Below, one piece after another: positions 27,932 to 38,067 of a DNA stretch of 64,000 nt. Origin of the DNA: Saprospiraceae bacterium (GTDB lineage Bacteria; Bacteroidota; Bacteroidia; Chitinophagales; Saprospiraceae); NCBI GenBank assembly GCA_016717105.1, contig JADKGF010000014.1:70040-134039 (forward strand), in the 5' to 3' direction. The first letter of the stretch is position 1. The number at the start of each line of letters is the position of its first letter. A program made the position numbers and the translations under genes. The notes under the pieces are model-generated. The model was not told the origin of the DNA. It was given only the letters and a program-made list of their open reading frames with translations, and did no database searches.

Positions 27932-29202
27932 GTTATAAAAAATTTGATGAAGCATCCTTTCTAAAAAGCATCAATACTTGGCTTTTTGTCCTGTTATTTC
28001 TGATGGTTGCGGGATTTTTTACGTGGAGTGAAAACATCATCATCACAAGGGCTATCAAAGTAGTTGGTCGAATGGGTGTATTGATCGGATCGTATCTGAT
28101 CTATCGCCGCATTGTCCGACAAGGTGCACCTGATACCTTAACAACCAAAAACGGCTTGGCTTCATGGTTGTATTTTGCTTATCTGGGACTCGGATTTGTA
28201 TCATTTTTGTGGAGTACCAATGTAGGTTTCAGTGCCTTACAATGGTTTATGACGATGCAGAGCCTTGTCTTCTGTTACTTTTTTGTCAAAAGCATCGCAT
28301 TACTGAATATCTACTTTCCCAATAACACTACCAAGCTCTACAATCTTTTGGGCAATACAGTTTTCATCTTGATTTTGATATTTGTCATAGGCATGTTTGT
28401 CGATCCGGATACATTTTATCGATTGACCCACGGTGGCGAAGAAGCGCGTCTAGGTGGATATATCATGAATCCAAATGAACTCGGTATGCTCGCAGGTGTA
28501 GGTGTAGCTTGTTTGATTTTTGATCTTTATCGCAAGCATCACACATTCTGGACCATCGTAAAACTGATCATCATCTTTTATGCGTTATACGCTACAGGTT
28601 CGAGGTCGTCATTGATCGGTGCCTTGCTGATTATATATTTTCACATCAGTCAGTCTGACAAAAAACAACTCAAAGCGCTTATCTTGGCTGCTATGTTGAT
28701 CATCGCACCTGTTGCCATCTGGAAGGTAGTGCTCAAAGGTGGCGACACAGAAAGAATCGAAGAAGTCATGAGTATGACGGGTCGTTTGCCATTCTGGAAA
28801 GCACTTATCAGCGAAGGATTACCTAGAGAACCATTATTGGGTTTTGGCTTTATGCGCATTGATTACAAAGAGTTTTTCCAAAGTACACATACATATCCTG
28901 GTAAGATGACACACAATACTTTTATGCAGGTGTTGATGAATCTTGGTTTTGTAGGATTGACAATAGTGATTTTTCAGATGATCTTTACCTTGCGAGGCAT
29001 CTTGCGTGAAAACAAGGAGATAAAACTCATGCTATTGGGTATGTTGATTCCTGTGATAATCAATTCATTTACCGAGTTTGGTATCTTTGGTGAGTCTAAT
29101 TATGGTATTCTATTCTACCAGCTTGTGATCTTCATGATCGCTTTTGAAAACCGAAAACACCTGACGAGAGCAGAGCAGATTCTGGTGCGAAAAAGATCTT
29201 GA
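27928..29202 (+). CDS. O-antigen ligase/polymerase-like membrane protein
   Basis: 424 residues with about 10-12 membrane segments and a longer outside loop. The pattern NPNELGMLAGVG, YALYATGSRSSLIGAL and HTYPGKMTHNTFMQVLMNLG is characteristic of the Wzy_C/O-antigen ligase family. In this operon it most likely polymerises EPS repeat units (Wzy role). It is the last gene of the operon and is followed by a nested hairpin. Confidence 0.85.
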   Translation: MSYKKFDEASFLKSINTWLFVLLFLMVAGFFTWSENIIITRAIKVVGRMGVLIGSYLIYRRIVRQGAPDTLTTKNGLASWLYFAYLGLGFVSFLWSTNVGFSALQWFMTMQSLVFCYFFVKSIALLNIYFPNNTTKLYNLLGNTVFILILIFVIGMFVDPDTFYRLTHGGEEARLGGYIMNPNELGMLAGVGVACLIFDLYRKHHTFWTIVKLIIIFYALYATGSRSSLIGALLIIYFHISQSDKKQLKALILAAMLIIAPVAIWKVVLKGGDTERIEEVMSMTGRLPFWKALISEGLPREPLLGFGFMRIDYKEFFQSTHTYPGKMTHNTFMQVLMNLGFVGLTIVIFQMIFTLRGILRENKEIKLMLLGMLIPVIINSFTEFGIFGESNYGILFYQLVIFMIAFENRKHLTRAEQILVRKRS

Positions 29203-29234
29203 ATTTCAAACATTGACTTTGATGAAATAAAATT

Positions 29235-29306
29235 TGAGCGATAAAAAGAAACTTTATAACTCACAAATTGGTTAATTATGAGTTATAAAAACAAAAATAT
29301 CGCTCA
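29235..29306. terminator. Nested hairpin between convergent genes
   Basis: The outer arms TGAGCGATA (29235-29243) and TATCGCTCA (29298-29306) enclose inner 11-base arms TTTATAACTCA (29253-29263) and its complement (29279-29289). It lies between the EPS operon end and the convergent GNAT gene, where a two-way terminator is expected. There is no long T run, so other roles are possible. Confidence 0.5.
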
Positions 29307-29342
29307 TGAAATGGATATGAGCCATTTAGAACAATAGAATAA

Positions 29343-29951
29343 TTAAGCTCTCAATAAAATCAAATCAAAAAACATAAGTCTTGTGGCTAATGTAGCTGAA
29401 TCATCCAAATTATAATATTCTTTTTCTTGATATTCAGAACTGAATAGCATAATAAAACCATTGGCGGTATAATATCTAATAACACGTTCATCGTTATATG
29501 CATCAACTACGATAAATCGACAACCTGTTTTATTATTCCCATCAATAAACCATGATTTTATAAAATCCATTAGCTGATCTCCAGTTCTTTGCTTTTCGCC
29601 TTCAATAATTCTAAAATCTTTATGAACACCCAATCTTCCAATAAGCACAGCTGGGTAACTGCGCATATGTTTTTCTCTTGGAATTTCAAGAATGACTTTC
29701 CTCTTTCTACTATTTGGAAGGTGTAGTGTTTTAATACTGTCATTAGCTATAGTAAATGCGCATGTAATAACTTTAGGATCTTTATCCAACGTAAAGCAAT
29801 AACTTTTACCCAAAAGTTCAAATGAATAAGGTATCAAATCTTTTGAAAAAAATTCATTTAAGTCTTGATTACCACAATCAAATTCATTAGAATTTTCAAG
29901 TAGTTGCGCATCATAGACCTTCAATGTGCAGTGATCTAATAGGAAGCTCAC
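29343..29951 (-). CDS. GNAT family acetyltransferase, possibly a TacT-like toxin
   Basis: 202 residues, starting with GTG at 29951. Motifs are FDCGNQDLNEFF near residue 25, VLIGRLGVHKDFR (acetyl-CoA-binding strand and loop) near 103, then GDQLMDFIKSW, and VDAYNDERVIRYYTANGF near 150. The CGNxxLNxF start is shared with tRNA-acetylating TacT/AtaT toxins, which are paired with small antitoxins. Here a 51-codon gene ends four bases upstream. It could also be an ordinary acetyltransferase. Confidence 0.75.
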   Translation of the reverse strand: MSFLLDHCTLKVYDAQLLENSNEFDCGNQDLNEFFSKDLIPYSFELLGKSYCFTLDKDPKVITCAFTIANDSIKTLHLPNSRKRKVILEIPREKHMRSYPAVLIGRLGVHKDFRIIEGEKQRTGDQLMDFIKSWFIDGNNKTGCRFIVVDAYNDERVIRYYTANGFIMLFSSEYQEKEYYNLDDSATLATRLMFFDLILLRA

Positions 29952-29955
29952 AATG

Positions 29956-30111
29956 TTAAATTTTGGCTTTAGCTAATATTTTATTTGCTGTTGAAGTTTG
30001 TGTTGCGAAATTAATAGTTGCTTTTTTCGATGTGTTGGCTATGACCTTGGCATCAAATACTTTAGCTTCTTTTGCTTTTAAAACTGGTATGGATTTTATA
30101 GTAGTTGCCAT
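29956..30111 (-). CDS. 51-residue gene paired with the GNAT gene, candidate antitoxin
   Basis: Reads MATTIKSIPVLKAKEAKVFD and then a lysine/threonine/alanine-rich helix ending in KILAKAKI. Nine lysines make it strongly basic. It stops four bases before the GNAT start codon, so the two are certainly one transcription unit. The arrangement copies that of TacAT-type modules, but the sequence is not the usual ribbon-helix-helix (DUF1778) antitoxin as far as I can judge. Confidence 0.6.
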   Translation of the reverse strand: MATTIKSIPVLKAKEAKVFDAKVIANTSKKATINFATQTSTANKILAKAKI

Positions 30112-30488
30112 ATTATTTGGTTTGTTACATACTATTAACTATATATTTAATCACAAAGTTATAAATAATTTAACTTTTATACTAGCAAAACAAAGCTAAG
30201 ATGATTTTCCTGATGGAATTGAAGTTTAATAGATCTGACATTTGCATTAGAAAATCTTTCAACAAACTAACTTTCATGTCTTTGGTCATGCTATCAGCAT
30301 GGTAGATTAAAACAAAGTCTGTAAATCATTAGATTCGTCAACTCAATTCTGTAACCATAACTTGTAACGCTTTGCTTTCGCGATGCTAACGCAAAACCAG
30401 CATACAGTATGATTTTTCGAATCTACGTAACTGATATACCGCAATTTAGCTTCTTATGACGAATCATAATGCACAATTCAAGCTTAAA
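30112..30488. other. Intergenic region without a gene
   Basis: About 380 bases upstream of the GNAT pair. There is a small perfect hairpin CATGCT-ATC-AGCATG (30287-30301). Nothing else is supported. Confidence 0.4.
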
Positions 30489-30526
30489 ACAAAAAAGCCA
30501 TCGCATAACAATGTATACGATGACTT
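30489..30526 (-). terminator. Rho-independent terminator of the VCBS protein gene
   Basis: Read on the - strand, AAGTCATCG pairs with CGATGGCTT (one wobble pair) and is followed by a run of six T's. It lies 28 bases after the stop codon at 30554. Confidence 0.7.
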
Positions 30527-30553
30527 AATAACCATCAACTTTTAGGTACAATT

Positions 30554-33500
30554 TTACAATTTGATCATTTTGCCTTGATAGATTTGTCCATCATAATCAT
30601 ATCCACTTAGATAGTAGATTCCTGGCGCTAATTGTCCTATTTCGGCTTTAATATTATATTCTTCTCTATTATTGATTTCCAAAACTACACTTCCTGTAAA
30701 ATTTGATATTTTAATAGTGTGCAACAATGGAATGTCTTTCTGGATATCTCCCGCATCACCGACAATATTGACCAAATCCGTGGCTGGATTAGGGAAAATA
30801 TGTAAACTTTTTACATCTGGCTTACCTCTATATTTTATAGTATTGACCACGATGTTTGATTGTAATGGATCTTCATAATCAAAATAAATCAGGACACTAT
30901 TTTCTATTCTTTCTCCACCTTTTACATCCGCTTTAGGTTTGATGGTGTAAATGAAAAATCCATGACTTTCTGCTTCATTAGTCGTACTATCTGGCAATTC
31001 AATATTATTAAATCTTACTGTCAATAAGCCTTTGTCATCAATACTATAGTGGTAATCTTCGTGACTTACTGATTCTATCTGAAATGTACTCCAATCTAGA
31101 TATGGTGAAAATTGATTTTCCAAGACGATTCTAGAAGCTGCATAAGTACCCACATTTTGGAATCTGATATGATATCTTAATGTTTGGTCCATTTTGATGA
31201 AGCCTTCTTTACCTTCGCCTCGAGGAGTGACCAAGATATCATTTGGATCTATTGCACCTACGATCTCCATACTACTTACCAATGTATTGTTGTAAAGATT
31301 AAGGTCTGAACTGGTTGTTTCTATGCTCGCATTGAGTGTCAAAACATCTCCTATAGCTACCGCTAATGTAACTGAATCTCGCAAATTGATGGTGAAATCT
31401 GTTCCAGGATTGATATTGCCAATTTGCCAAGTGTATGTATTTCCATTTTTTGTTGTCCAAGGGATATTAGCAGATTTTAGGTCGACACCTGTCGGATAAG
31501 TGACTGAGATTTGGACATTATTCGCAACTGCAGTACCTTGATTATAATACCTTAGAACGGATTCACTCGCAAATCCACGTCTCCAAGCTGTAATACCAAA
31601 GGAAATACCCGGATCACCACCATTTGCAATCTTTGATAATGGCAGGTTTAGGTTATAAGTATTGTTGTTTCCTGTAACATTTACAGTTGATGGACAGTTT
31701 AGACTCCAATAATCATTGGGCTGAAGTGTTATTGTATGATTTCCGGCACCGATTCGCTGGTCAAATACACCATCTTTTCGTGAGGTAAATGTCGTTTGAT
31801 TGGATGAAATGGCAAATGCAATATTTTCTAATTTTTGTTCACCTTCGTCCCAAGTACAATTGCCATTATCATCGCTGAATGCAAATCCTGTGACCAGGTT
31901 TGCTGCTTCTTCTGTAATGGTGATAAACTGATCAGCAGCTACATTAGTTAATGTCTGAACATATCCAGAAGGCCACTTCACTTCTATCAAATCAATGATA
32001 GAGGCAGCACCCAAACCGAAGTGTTGTCTAAGACTATTTTGACTACCCAAACCTTGAATAGGCAGAACTTGACGATATTGATCTTGACCATTTGCTATGA
32101 CTTTTACTGTACATCCAATTGCAGATTTATTGCTGTATGTACCTACGAGCTTTATGTTTATAAAATGATTTTCGTCATTACTCTGATTACAAAACAACTT
32201 ATTTGTCTCTGTCGAATGCGTACCTACAAAAATATCCACATGGCCATCTCTATTAAAATCAGCTGAGGCAGCACCCATAGCATTTCCAAAGTCTGAACTC
32301 AATATTTCATCACTTAACAATGTAAACGAATCGTTACCTTCATTTATATAATAAAAGCTAGATCCTTGATCGTTGGACATATAAAAATCCAAGTCACCAT
32401 CATTGTCATGATCTATCCAAACAGCACTATGCGTATCTGCAAATGATTCTGTCAGTGCAGTATTAAGTACCTTTTCAAAATTTCCATTTCCAAGGTTTTT
32501 AAATAACTCGTTTTGCTCTTTTGATGCATTCAAAACATATAAATCTATCCAGCCATCATTATTATAGTCGCCCCAGACAGCGCCCACACTATTTTGGGAT
32601 TCTGAAGATAGAACAGTTCCAGTGATTTTTTCGAAATTACCGTTTCCAAGATTTTGAAAAAGTGAATTAGGTTTATTATTACCATTAGGAATAAATATAT
32701 CCACCAAGCCATCATTATTATAATCTGCCAATGCTGGCATAGTAGATCTGTTGCTTTCCAAAACTATTGGGTTATCCTTGATGGCGGTAAATGTGCCGTT
32801 TTGATTATTACGGTACATTTTATGAAATTTGGTTTCGAAATAATTGGTAACTATCAAATCCAAAAAACCATCATTGTCCATATCAAACCAAGCGGCACCA
32901 TGGAAATATTGCGGATCGACATCCAGTCCAATATTGGTTACTTCGACATAACTACCATTGACATTTTTGTAAAGTCTGCTTTGTGTACCCGTTGCATTCA
33001 CTACAAAAACATCAACCAGTCCATCATTATTATAATCGCCCCAAGCTGATGATACAGTCCTTTCTGTCAAATTTACCAAAGGTCCATTCGTGGCTTTATA
33101 GAAATTGGTTCCATTGCTATTAGTATATAAGAGATTGGGTTTTGATGGGTCACGATCAGTAATAAACATATCTTCCCAACCATCATTGTTGTAATCAACC
33201 CAAGCTATATTCCAACTGTCTGTTGAGACTGCGGCCATATCGCCTGTTGCGCAGGAATTAAAAATTAATGGAGATGCACATATTACATCAAAACAAGCCT
33301 GATCACCATCTGATGCATTCAAATCATCGTGAACGACACCAACAGCATTTGTTGTAACGCCTGATGAAACCCATCTAGAGATCTCAACATATGCCGTTGC
33401 ATAAGCTGCTGTCAAAGTCTCACGACCGAAAACCATTTCTAAACATGTACTTGGATTATCTATTACCTCCTGAGCAACAGTAAAACAAAGATTGGATGTA

Positions 33501-33903
33501 GTAGTCCATTCTCCGGCAGGCAATAAAATACCTCCACTATTGGTATCATTTAAGTCCATGTAATAGTTCAAAAGCTAAGATTAGCCTCAAAACCTAAGAG
33601 TCCATTTCTACTATCTGCATTTGCATTCCCTGCCAACTGAACGTGTGTATATGGTGTGTAAAGTGGAATAGGCAGCACTGAAGTCCCAGAAACAAAAGTC
33701 GCTTTACTGGCATCCCAGAAAATACGCCAATTTTGACCCGCTAGATTAAAAGCAGTCGATCCATTAGGTCTGATTTGGACATCATAGCAGACTTGCCTTG
33801 TTTCGCAATCAACATTTGTTCTATTAAACCGTACATCATAATTTTGTGCATTTATCATAAATCGGACTAATAAGAAAGAAAAAACTAAGATTATGTTTTT
33901 CAT
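30554..33903 (-). pseudogene. Large secreted FG-GAP/VCBS, ASPIC/UnbV protein with T9SS type A domain, one frameshift
   Basis: About 1115 residues. A signal peptide (MKNIILVFSFLLVRFMINAQ) begins the frame 33568-33903. One T missing at 33570-33573 separates it from the main frame. Then come about six FG-GAP/VCBS propeller repeats (AWGDYNNDGLVDVFV, AWFDMDNDGFLDLIV, AVWIDHDNDGDLDFYM and others) with calcium-type DxDxDG loops. An ASPIC/UnbV domain follows (VKVIANGQDQYRQVLPIQG, HFGLGAA, VKWPSG), then beta-sandwich repeats. The end (FPNPATDLVNIVG ... GIYYLSGYDYDG) is a type A sorting domain. It is probably a surface or released protein; UnbV-like proteins are often adhesive or polymer-binding. It lies downstream of an activator-site/-24-like promoter shared with the EPS genes. 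Confidence 0.85.
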
Positions 33904-33963
33904 TATTTAATAAAATATTAGTTAATTAAATTTGAGATTTGAAATAATTGTAAAGCATGAAAC

Positions 33964-34281
33964 TTAAAAAATAAATTTTCTATCTGCTCTATTTATAAAA
34001 GCATCAAGATTGTGATTCATCAAGTAAACTTTAAATTTGTCTTTGTTTTCCCCATTGTCATTATCCAAATAGCCAGAATCTGGATTTATTACAATATTAT
34101 CATCTGTGATGGTAAATGTAGTTTGATCGGCTATGGCCGTAATAATAAACGGCACATTCCGCTGGATAGCATTCTTATTCGGTGATAAATAGATATTGAA
34201 GTAGGTAGAAGGTGCATTACGAGCAATCAATGCATTGGAAAATGCAACTAACATAAATAGAAGTATAAAATATGGCCTCAT
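33964..34281 (-). CDS. Small secreted hypothetical protein
   Basis: About 105 residues, starting MRPYFILLFMLVAFSNALIA, a signal peptide. The mature part has a few beta strands and the acidic segment NPDSGYLDNDNGENKDKF. I recognise no family. The upstream extension to 34320 is not used, because TTG at 34320 is part of the promoter motif. It sits first after the promoter at 34315, so it is probably co-transcribed with the VCBS protein gene 60 bases further on. Confidence 0.6.
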   Translation of the reverse strand: MRPYFILLFMLVAFSNALIARNAPSTYFNIYLSPNKNAIQRNVPFIITAIADQTTFTITDDNIVINPDSGYLDNDNGENKDKFKVYLMNHNLDAFINRADRKFIF

Positions 34282-34314
34282 GTCTTTATTTTTAATTAAA
34301 ATACAAGAGCTTAA

Positions 34315-34400
34315 TGCCAAAAATCAAACCTAATTTATAACAATTTCATTATCAAATGTTTATATTAAAAATCAACTACAAATAATTCCATAATTTGGAA
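34315..34400 (-). promoter_or_regulatory. Activator site and -24-like promoter before the secreted-protein genes
   Basis: A TTCCA-N5-TGGAA palindrome at 34386-34400 and TTGGCA at 34320-34315 (reading left). The spacing is 65 bases rather than the 51 found at the EPS promoters, so this is the loosest member of the set. Confidence 0.45.
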
Positions 34401-34464
34401 TTATTTGTTTGAATTTGGAAGTTTTGGGTTTATTTATGTTAATTTTTCAAAATAAAGATAAGGC

Positions 34465-37400
34465 TTATCTATATGCTTTTAACTCTTTAATCACCTTAAT
34501 CAATGTATTTTCAATAATATCGATCAATGATGCGATTTTATTCTTGTCAATAACTTCCATTTTTGCATTAGATTCAAGTTCGCGAATAGGATTTTTTAAA
34601 GAAAATATGCCCATATTGTCTATGCTTGGTTTCATCCGATGTGCTATTTTACTGATGGTAGTAAAGTCGTCTTGTTTATAAGCTACTTTGATTTCCTGAA
34701 TAGATGTAGGTGTATGTTCTATAAAAATCTCAATCATTTTTTTGACAAATGACTGATCTCCGCGACTTAGGTTTTTTATATTGGTCAGATCAAATAAGTA
34801 ACTATTATCGTCGTTCATGTCTTCATCAAGCGCACTCAAAATCGGAAGTTTGGTTTTAATATTCAAGGTATTTGCTATAGAATTAAATAAAACTCCTTCT
34901 TCAAAAGGCTTGGTCACATAATCGTTCATGCCGATGGACAGATACAGATCTATGTCCCGTTTGAACGCATTGGCCGTCAAGGCTACTATCGGGATCGTGA
35001 TGCCCATTTTGTTCCTGATGTATTTGGTCGCTTCGATTCCATCCATTTCGGGCATTTGGATATCCATTAGAATTAAATCAGGCTTTTGTGTTTTTAATTT
35101 TTCAATGGCAATTTTACCGTTGCTCGCTGTATCTACTTTACATCCGAAATACTGCAAACTCTGACGAGCAATAAAACTGTTCATCTCGTTATCTTCTACC
35201 AAGAGAATTTTCAGATTTTGTAAGCTATTGTCCAAAAGATAACTGTCTTTGTCTACCAACTTACTTTCATCACCGATTGGTAAGGTAAGTGTAAAAATAA
35301 TATTAGTTCCTTTCCCTTTTTCTGTCTGTATATCACAACTTCCTCCCATAAGATGGATCATTTCCCGAGTGATCGTCATGCCCAGCCCAGTGCCTTCGAA
35401 TCTACGTGCAGCTGAACCTTCCTCCTGTGAAAATTTGTTGAAAATCTTGTGAAGGAATTCTTGGCTCATTCCGATACCAGTATCTTTGACTTCAAAAGTA
35501 ATCTGCTGAAAGTACTGATTGGTTTGATTTACATGGACCAAAAGTTCGATTTTGCCTGCATCAGTAAATTTTATTGCATTGCCTACAAGATTTATTAGAA
35601 TCTGTCTCATCCTACCACTATCGCCTATTAATGCTGGCTTTATGTCACTGCTAATATTATATTTAAGCTCTAGATTCTTTTCATGAGCCCTATTGTGCAA
35701 AATACTGATCACGTTACCTATGACAGATACCAGACTAAACTCCTTGGTATCTATGACCAATTCGCCAGCCTCGATCTTAGACATATCGAGGATGTTATTT
35801 ACAATAGTAAGCAGATGTCGTGCAGCTGTCTCACTATGGCTTACGTACGAATTTTGTTTTGGCGTCAAATCTTCTCTTCCGAGCTCCCTGATCATACCTA
35901 TGATGGCATTGAGTGGCGTACGGATCTCTTGACTCATATTAGCCAAAAACGTTTCTTTGGCCCTTGAAGCTTCTTCGGCTTGCAATTTCGCTTTCCCTAG
36001 TTCGTTTTCGAGTTTCTTTTGATTAGTAATATCAAGATGGATGCCTATTGAACCGATTAATTCATTTCTGTCGTTGTAATTGGGTGCGCCACTTACAAAC
36101 CACCAACGAACTTCGCCTTGTTTGTTTTTTACAGCCAATTCATAATTGTCTGAACGACCTTCTTCTCGCATTTTCAATTTATCTTTCAACATTTGTTGAT
36201 CGTGATCAAACAACAAAAATTGAGATGTTTTATGCCCTTTCAAGTCTTCTAAAGTGTATCCAGACATATCACAAAAACTTTGATTTGCAAAAATGATTGT
36301 TTCGTCAGGCATCACTTCCAAAAGGCCGAGGTTCATATTTGCTATGATATTCCGATATTTTTCTTCTTGTTTTGTCAGTAGGTTTTCCTTTCTTCTCCTT
36401 TCGAAAATATTGATCAGCATCTGTGCAAAAATAGAAAGCAATTTCATTTCCTTTTCGGAATATTCATGCTTTTTCAAAACAGAGTCAAATCCAACAAATC
36501 CAATCAACTTAGATTTGCTGATCATTGGTATCGTGATAAGACTTTTGATGCCTTGAGGTTCTAAGACACCACGAAGGCTTTCTGGTCCTTCATCAGGTAA
36601 TAATTCTATATCTGGGATATAAAAAGGTTGACCTTGCTGGTGCTTTTCCACCCATTGCGGCATAAAGTCAAGCGGCATATTTTGCAAATTGTCAATCTCA
36701 GGTGAAATGCCAATTTCGCACCATTCATAGGTATTGGAAGTAGTATTGGCATCAAAGTCGTAATCAAAAATGTAGGCTCTATCTGACCCTACAAATTTTC
36801 CTAATTCCTGCAATGATTTATTGATGGTGTGTTCTACTTTATCTAAATCAATATTGATATAAGTCGAAGAAATATTGATAAGTAAATCCTGCAATTGCAA
36901 TTGTTGATCGATCACCTTTTGGGCTTCAACTCTGCCTGTGATATCCTTTATAAATGCACAAAATAGTTTTTCGTTTTGTTGTTCGAATCCAATAATATAC
37001 ATTTCTATAGGAAACTCATGCCCATCCGAATGCAAGGCTGGTAACTCGAGCCGAATGTTCAATATCTTGCTTGAACCAGTTGCATTAAATCGCGACATTC
37101 CTGAATCATGGGCATCTCGGAGTCTCAATGGTATGATCGTCTCTGAGATTTTACTTCCTACAGCATCCTTACTACTCATACCAAAAAGTTTGGCAGCGGC
37201 AGGATTCCAATATCGTATGATGCCATTCGTGTCTGCTAAAGTAATGGCATCCATGGCATTATCCATAATCAGTCGATTCAGCTCCTCATTTTCACTAAGC
37301 AGCTTTTCATATCTGACCCTTTCTGTTATATCCTTGTATTGCCAAAGATGTCCTTTATATTGATCATCTATAAAAATGGGAACATAATCTCTTTCATAAA

Positions 37401-38043
37401 AATGGCCTGCCCGAGTTTCGATTAGTTCATTATAAACTGGTTTTTTGTATTTCAATATCTTATCGATAGATGAGACAAATCCTACTTCATCAGAAAATAA
37501 ATGCTTGCTTTGTTCTGCGGATTGTGAGCAATCAAAACCAACCAATGCATCAGGAGGCGCAGGTATTTCAAACATATTGCAAAACAACTGATTGGTAAAT
37601 AAAATTTCTCTATTCTCATTTTCTACCAATACGCCCGACTGAAGGTTTGCCAATAGAGTTTTAAAAAGATTTACTGTTCTTTTAAGTGAGTCCTCAGTTC
37701 CTTTATTTTTTAATATTTGCTGATTTATAAATTCTGAAATTTTGTACAAATCGTCTTTATCTGATTTGCCAAAAAGCGTATCATCATCTCCAAGTTGTAA
37801 AACGACTTCTTTAAGTTTTTCTATCGTAATTTGACGAACTTTGGATTCATTTTTAAGATTGTCATTTACCTCATGAAATTCTTTTTCGCTTATTTGGAAT
37901 GCATGATTCATCAGTTCCTTATCTCGTTCGAAGGACTGATATGACTGATCTATATGTTTTAAAAATCCAAGTATATCGCCATCTTGACGTAGATGCTCAG
38001 GAAGGTATTTTTGGATCTGCTTTTGCAGCAATTTATGAAACAT
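34465..38043 (-). CDS. Hybrid sensor histidine kinase (PAS-PAS-GAF-PAS-HisKA-HATPase-REC-HPt)
   Basis: 1192 residues and no membrane segments, so cytosolic. In order: a helical N-terminus, PAS near 145, PAS near 260-380 (MDNAMDAITLADTNGIIRYW), a GAF-like domain near 390-550, PAS near 565-690, and a HisKA helix near 700. Then come HATPase (NLVGNAIKFTDAG, DTGIGMS, GTGLGMTI), REC near 945-1060 (LLVEDNEMNS, LILMDIQMPEMDG) and a C-terminal HPt (KIAHRMKPSIDNMG). The H box reads MSQEIRTPLNAIIGM: the histidine that normally takes the phosphate is glutamine. The HPt histidine is kept. It is last in an operon with a FIST protein and a sigma-54 activator. Confidence 0.9.
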   Translation of the reverse strand: MFHKLLQKQIQKYLPEHLRQDGDILGFLKHIDQSYQSFERDKELMNHAFQISEKEFHEVNDNLKNESKVRQITIEKLKEVVLQLGDDDTLFGKSDKDDLYKISEFINQQILKNKGTEDSLKRTVNLFKTLLANLQSGVLVENENREILFTNQLFCNMFEIPAPPDALVGFDCSQSAEQSKHLFSDEVGFVSSIDKILKYKKPVYNELIETRAGHFYERDYVPIFIDDQYKGHLWQYKDITERVRYEKLLSENEELNRLIMDNAMDAITLADTNGIIRYWNPAAAKLFGMSSKDAVGSKISETIIPLRLRDAHDSGMSRFNATGSSKILNIRLELPALHSDGHEFPIEMYIIGFEQQNEKLFCAFIKDITGRVEAQKVIDQQLQLQDLLINISSTYINIDLDKVEHTINKSLQELGKFVGSDRAYIFDYDFDANTTSNTYEWCEIGISPEIDNLQNMPLDFMPQWVEKHQQGQPFYIPDIELLPDEGPESLRGVLEPQGIKSLITIPMISKSKLIGFVGFDSVLKKHEYSEKEMKLLSIFAQMLINIFERRRKENLLTKQEEKYRNIIANMNLGLLEVMPDETIIFANQSFCDMSGYTLEDLKGHKTSQFLLFDHDQQMLKDKLKMREEGRSDNYELAVKNKQGEVRWWFVSGAPNYNDRNELIGSIGIHLDITNQKKLENELGKAKLQAEEASRAKETFLANMSQEIRTPLNAIIGMIRELGREDLTPKQNSYVSHSETAARHLLTIVNNILDMSKIEAGELVIDTKEFSLVSVIGNVISILHNRAHEKNLELKYNISSDIKPALIGDSGRMRQILINLVGNAIKFTDAGKIELLVHVNQTNQYFQQITFEVKDTGIGMSQEFLHKIFNKFSQEEGSAARRFEGTGLGMTITREMIHLMGGSCDIQTEKGKGTNIIFTLTLPIGDESKLVDKDSYLLDNSLQNLKILLVEDNEMNSFIARQSLQYFGCKVDTASNGKIAIEKLKTQKPDLILMDIQMPEMDGIEATKYIRNKMGITIPIVALTANAFKRDIDLYLSIGMNDYVTKPFEEGVLFNSIANTLNIKTKLPILSALDEDMNDDNSYLFDLTNIKNLSRGDQSFVKKMIEIFIEHTPTSIQEIKVAYKQDDFTTISKIAHRMKPSIDNMGIFSLKNPIRELESNAKMEVIDKNKIASLIDIIENTLIKVIKELKAYR

Positions 38044-38067
38044 CTAATTATTTTTAAATCGTGGATA

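Noticed and set aside
29963..30199. 78-residue + strand open frame with hydrophobic product
   Set aside because: It is the shadow of the better supported 51-codon gene on the - strand, which ends next to the GNAT start.
34282..34320. TTG start at 34320 for the small secreted protein
   Set aside because: This TTG belongs to the TTGGCA promoter element, and the signal peptide starts properly at 34281.
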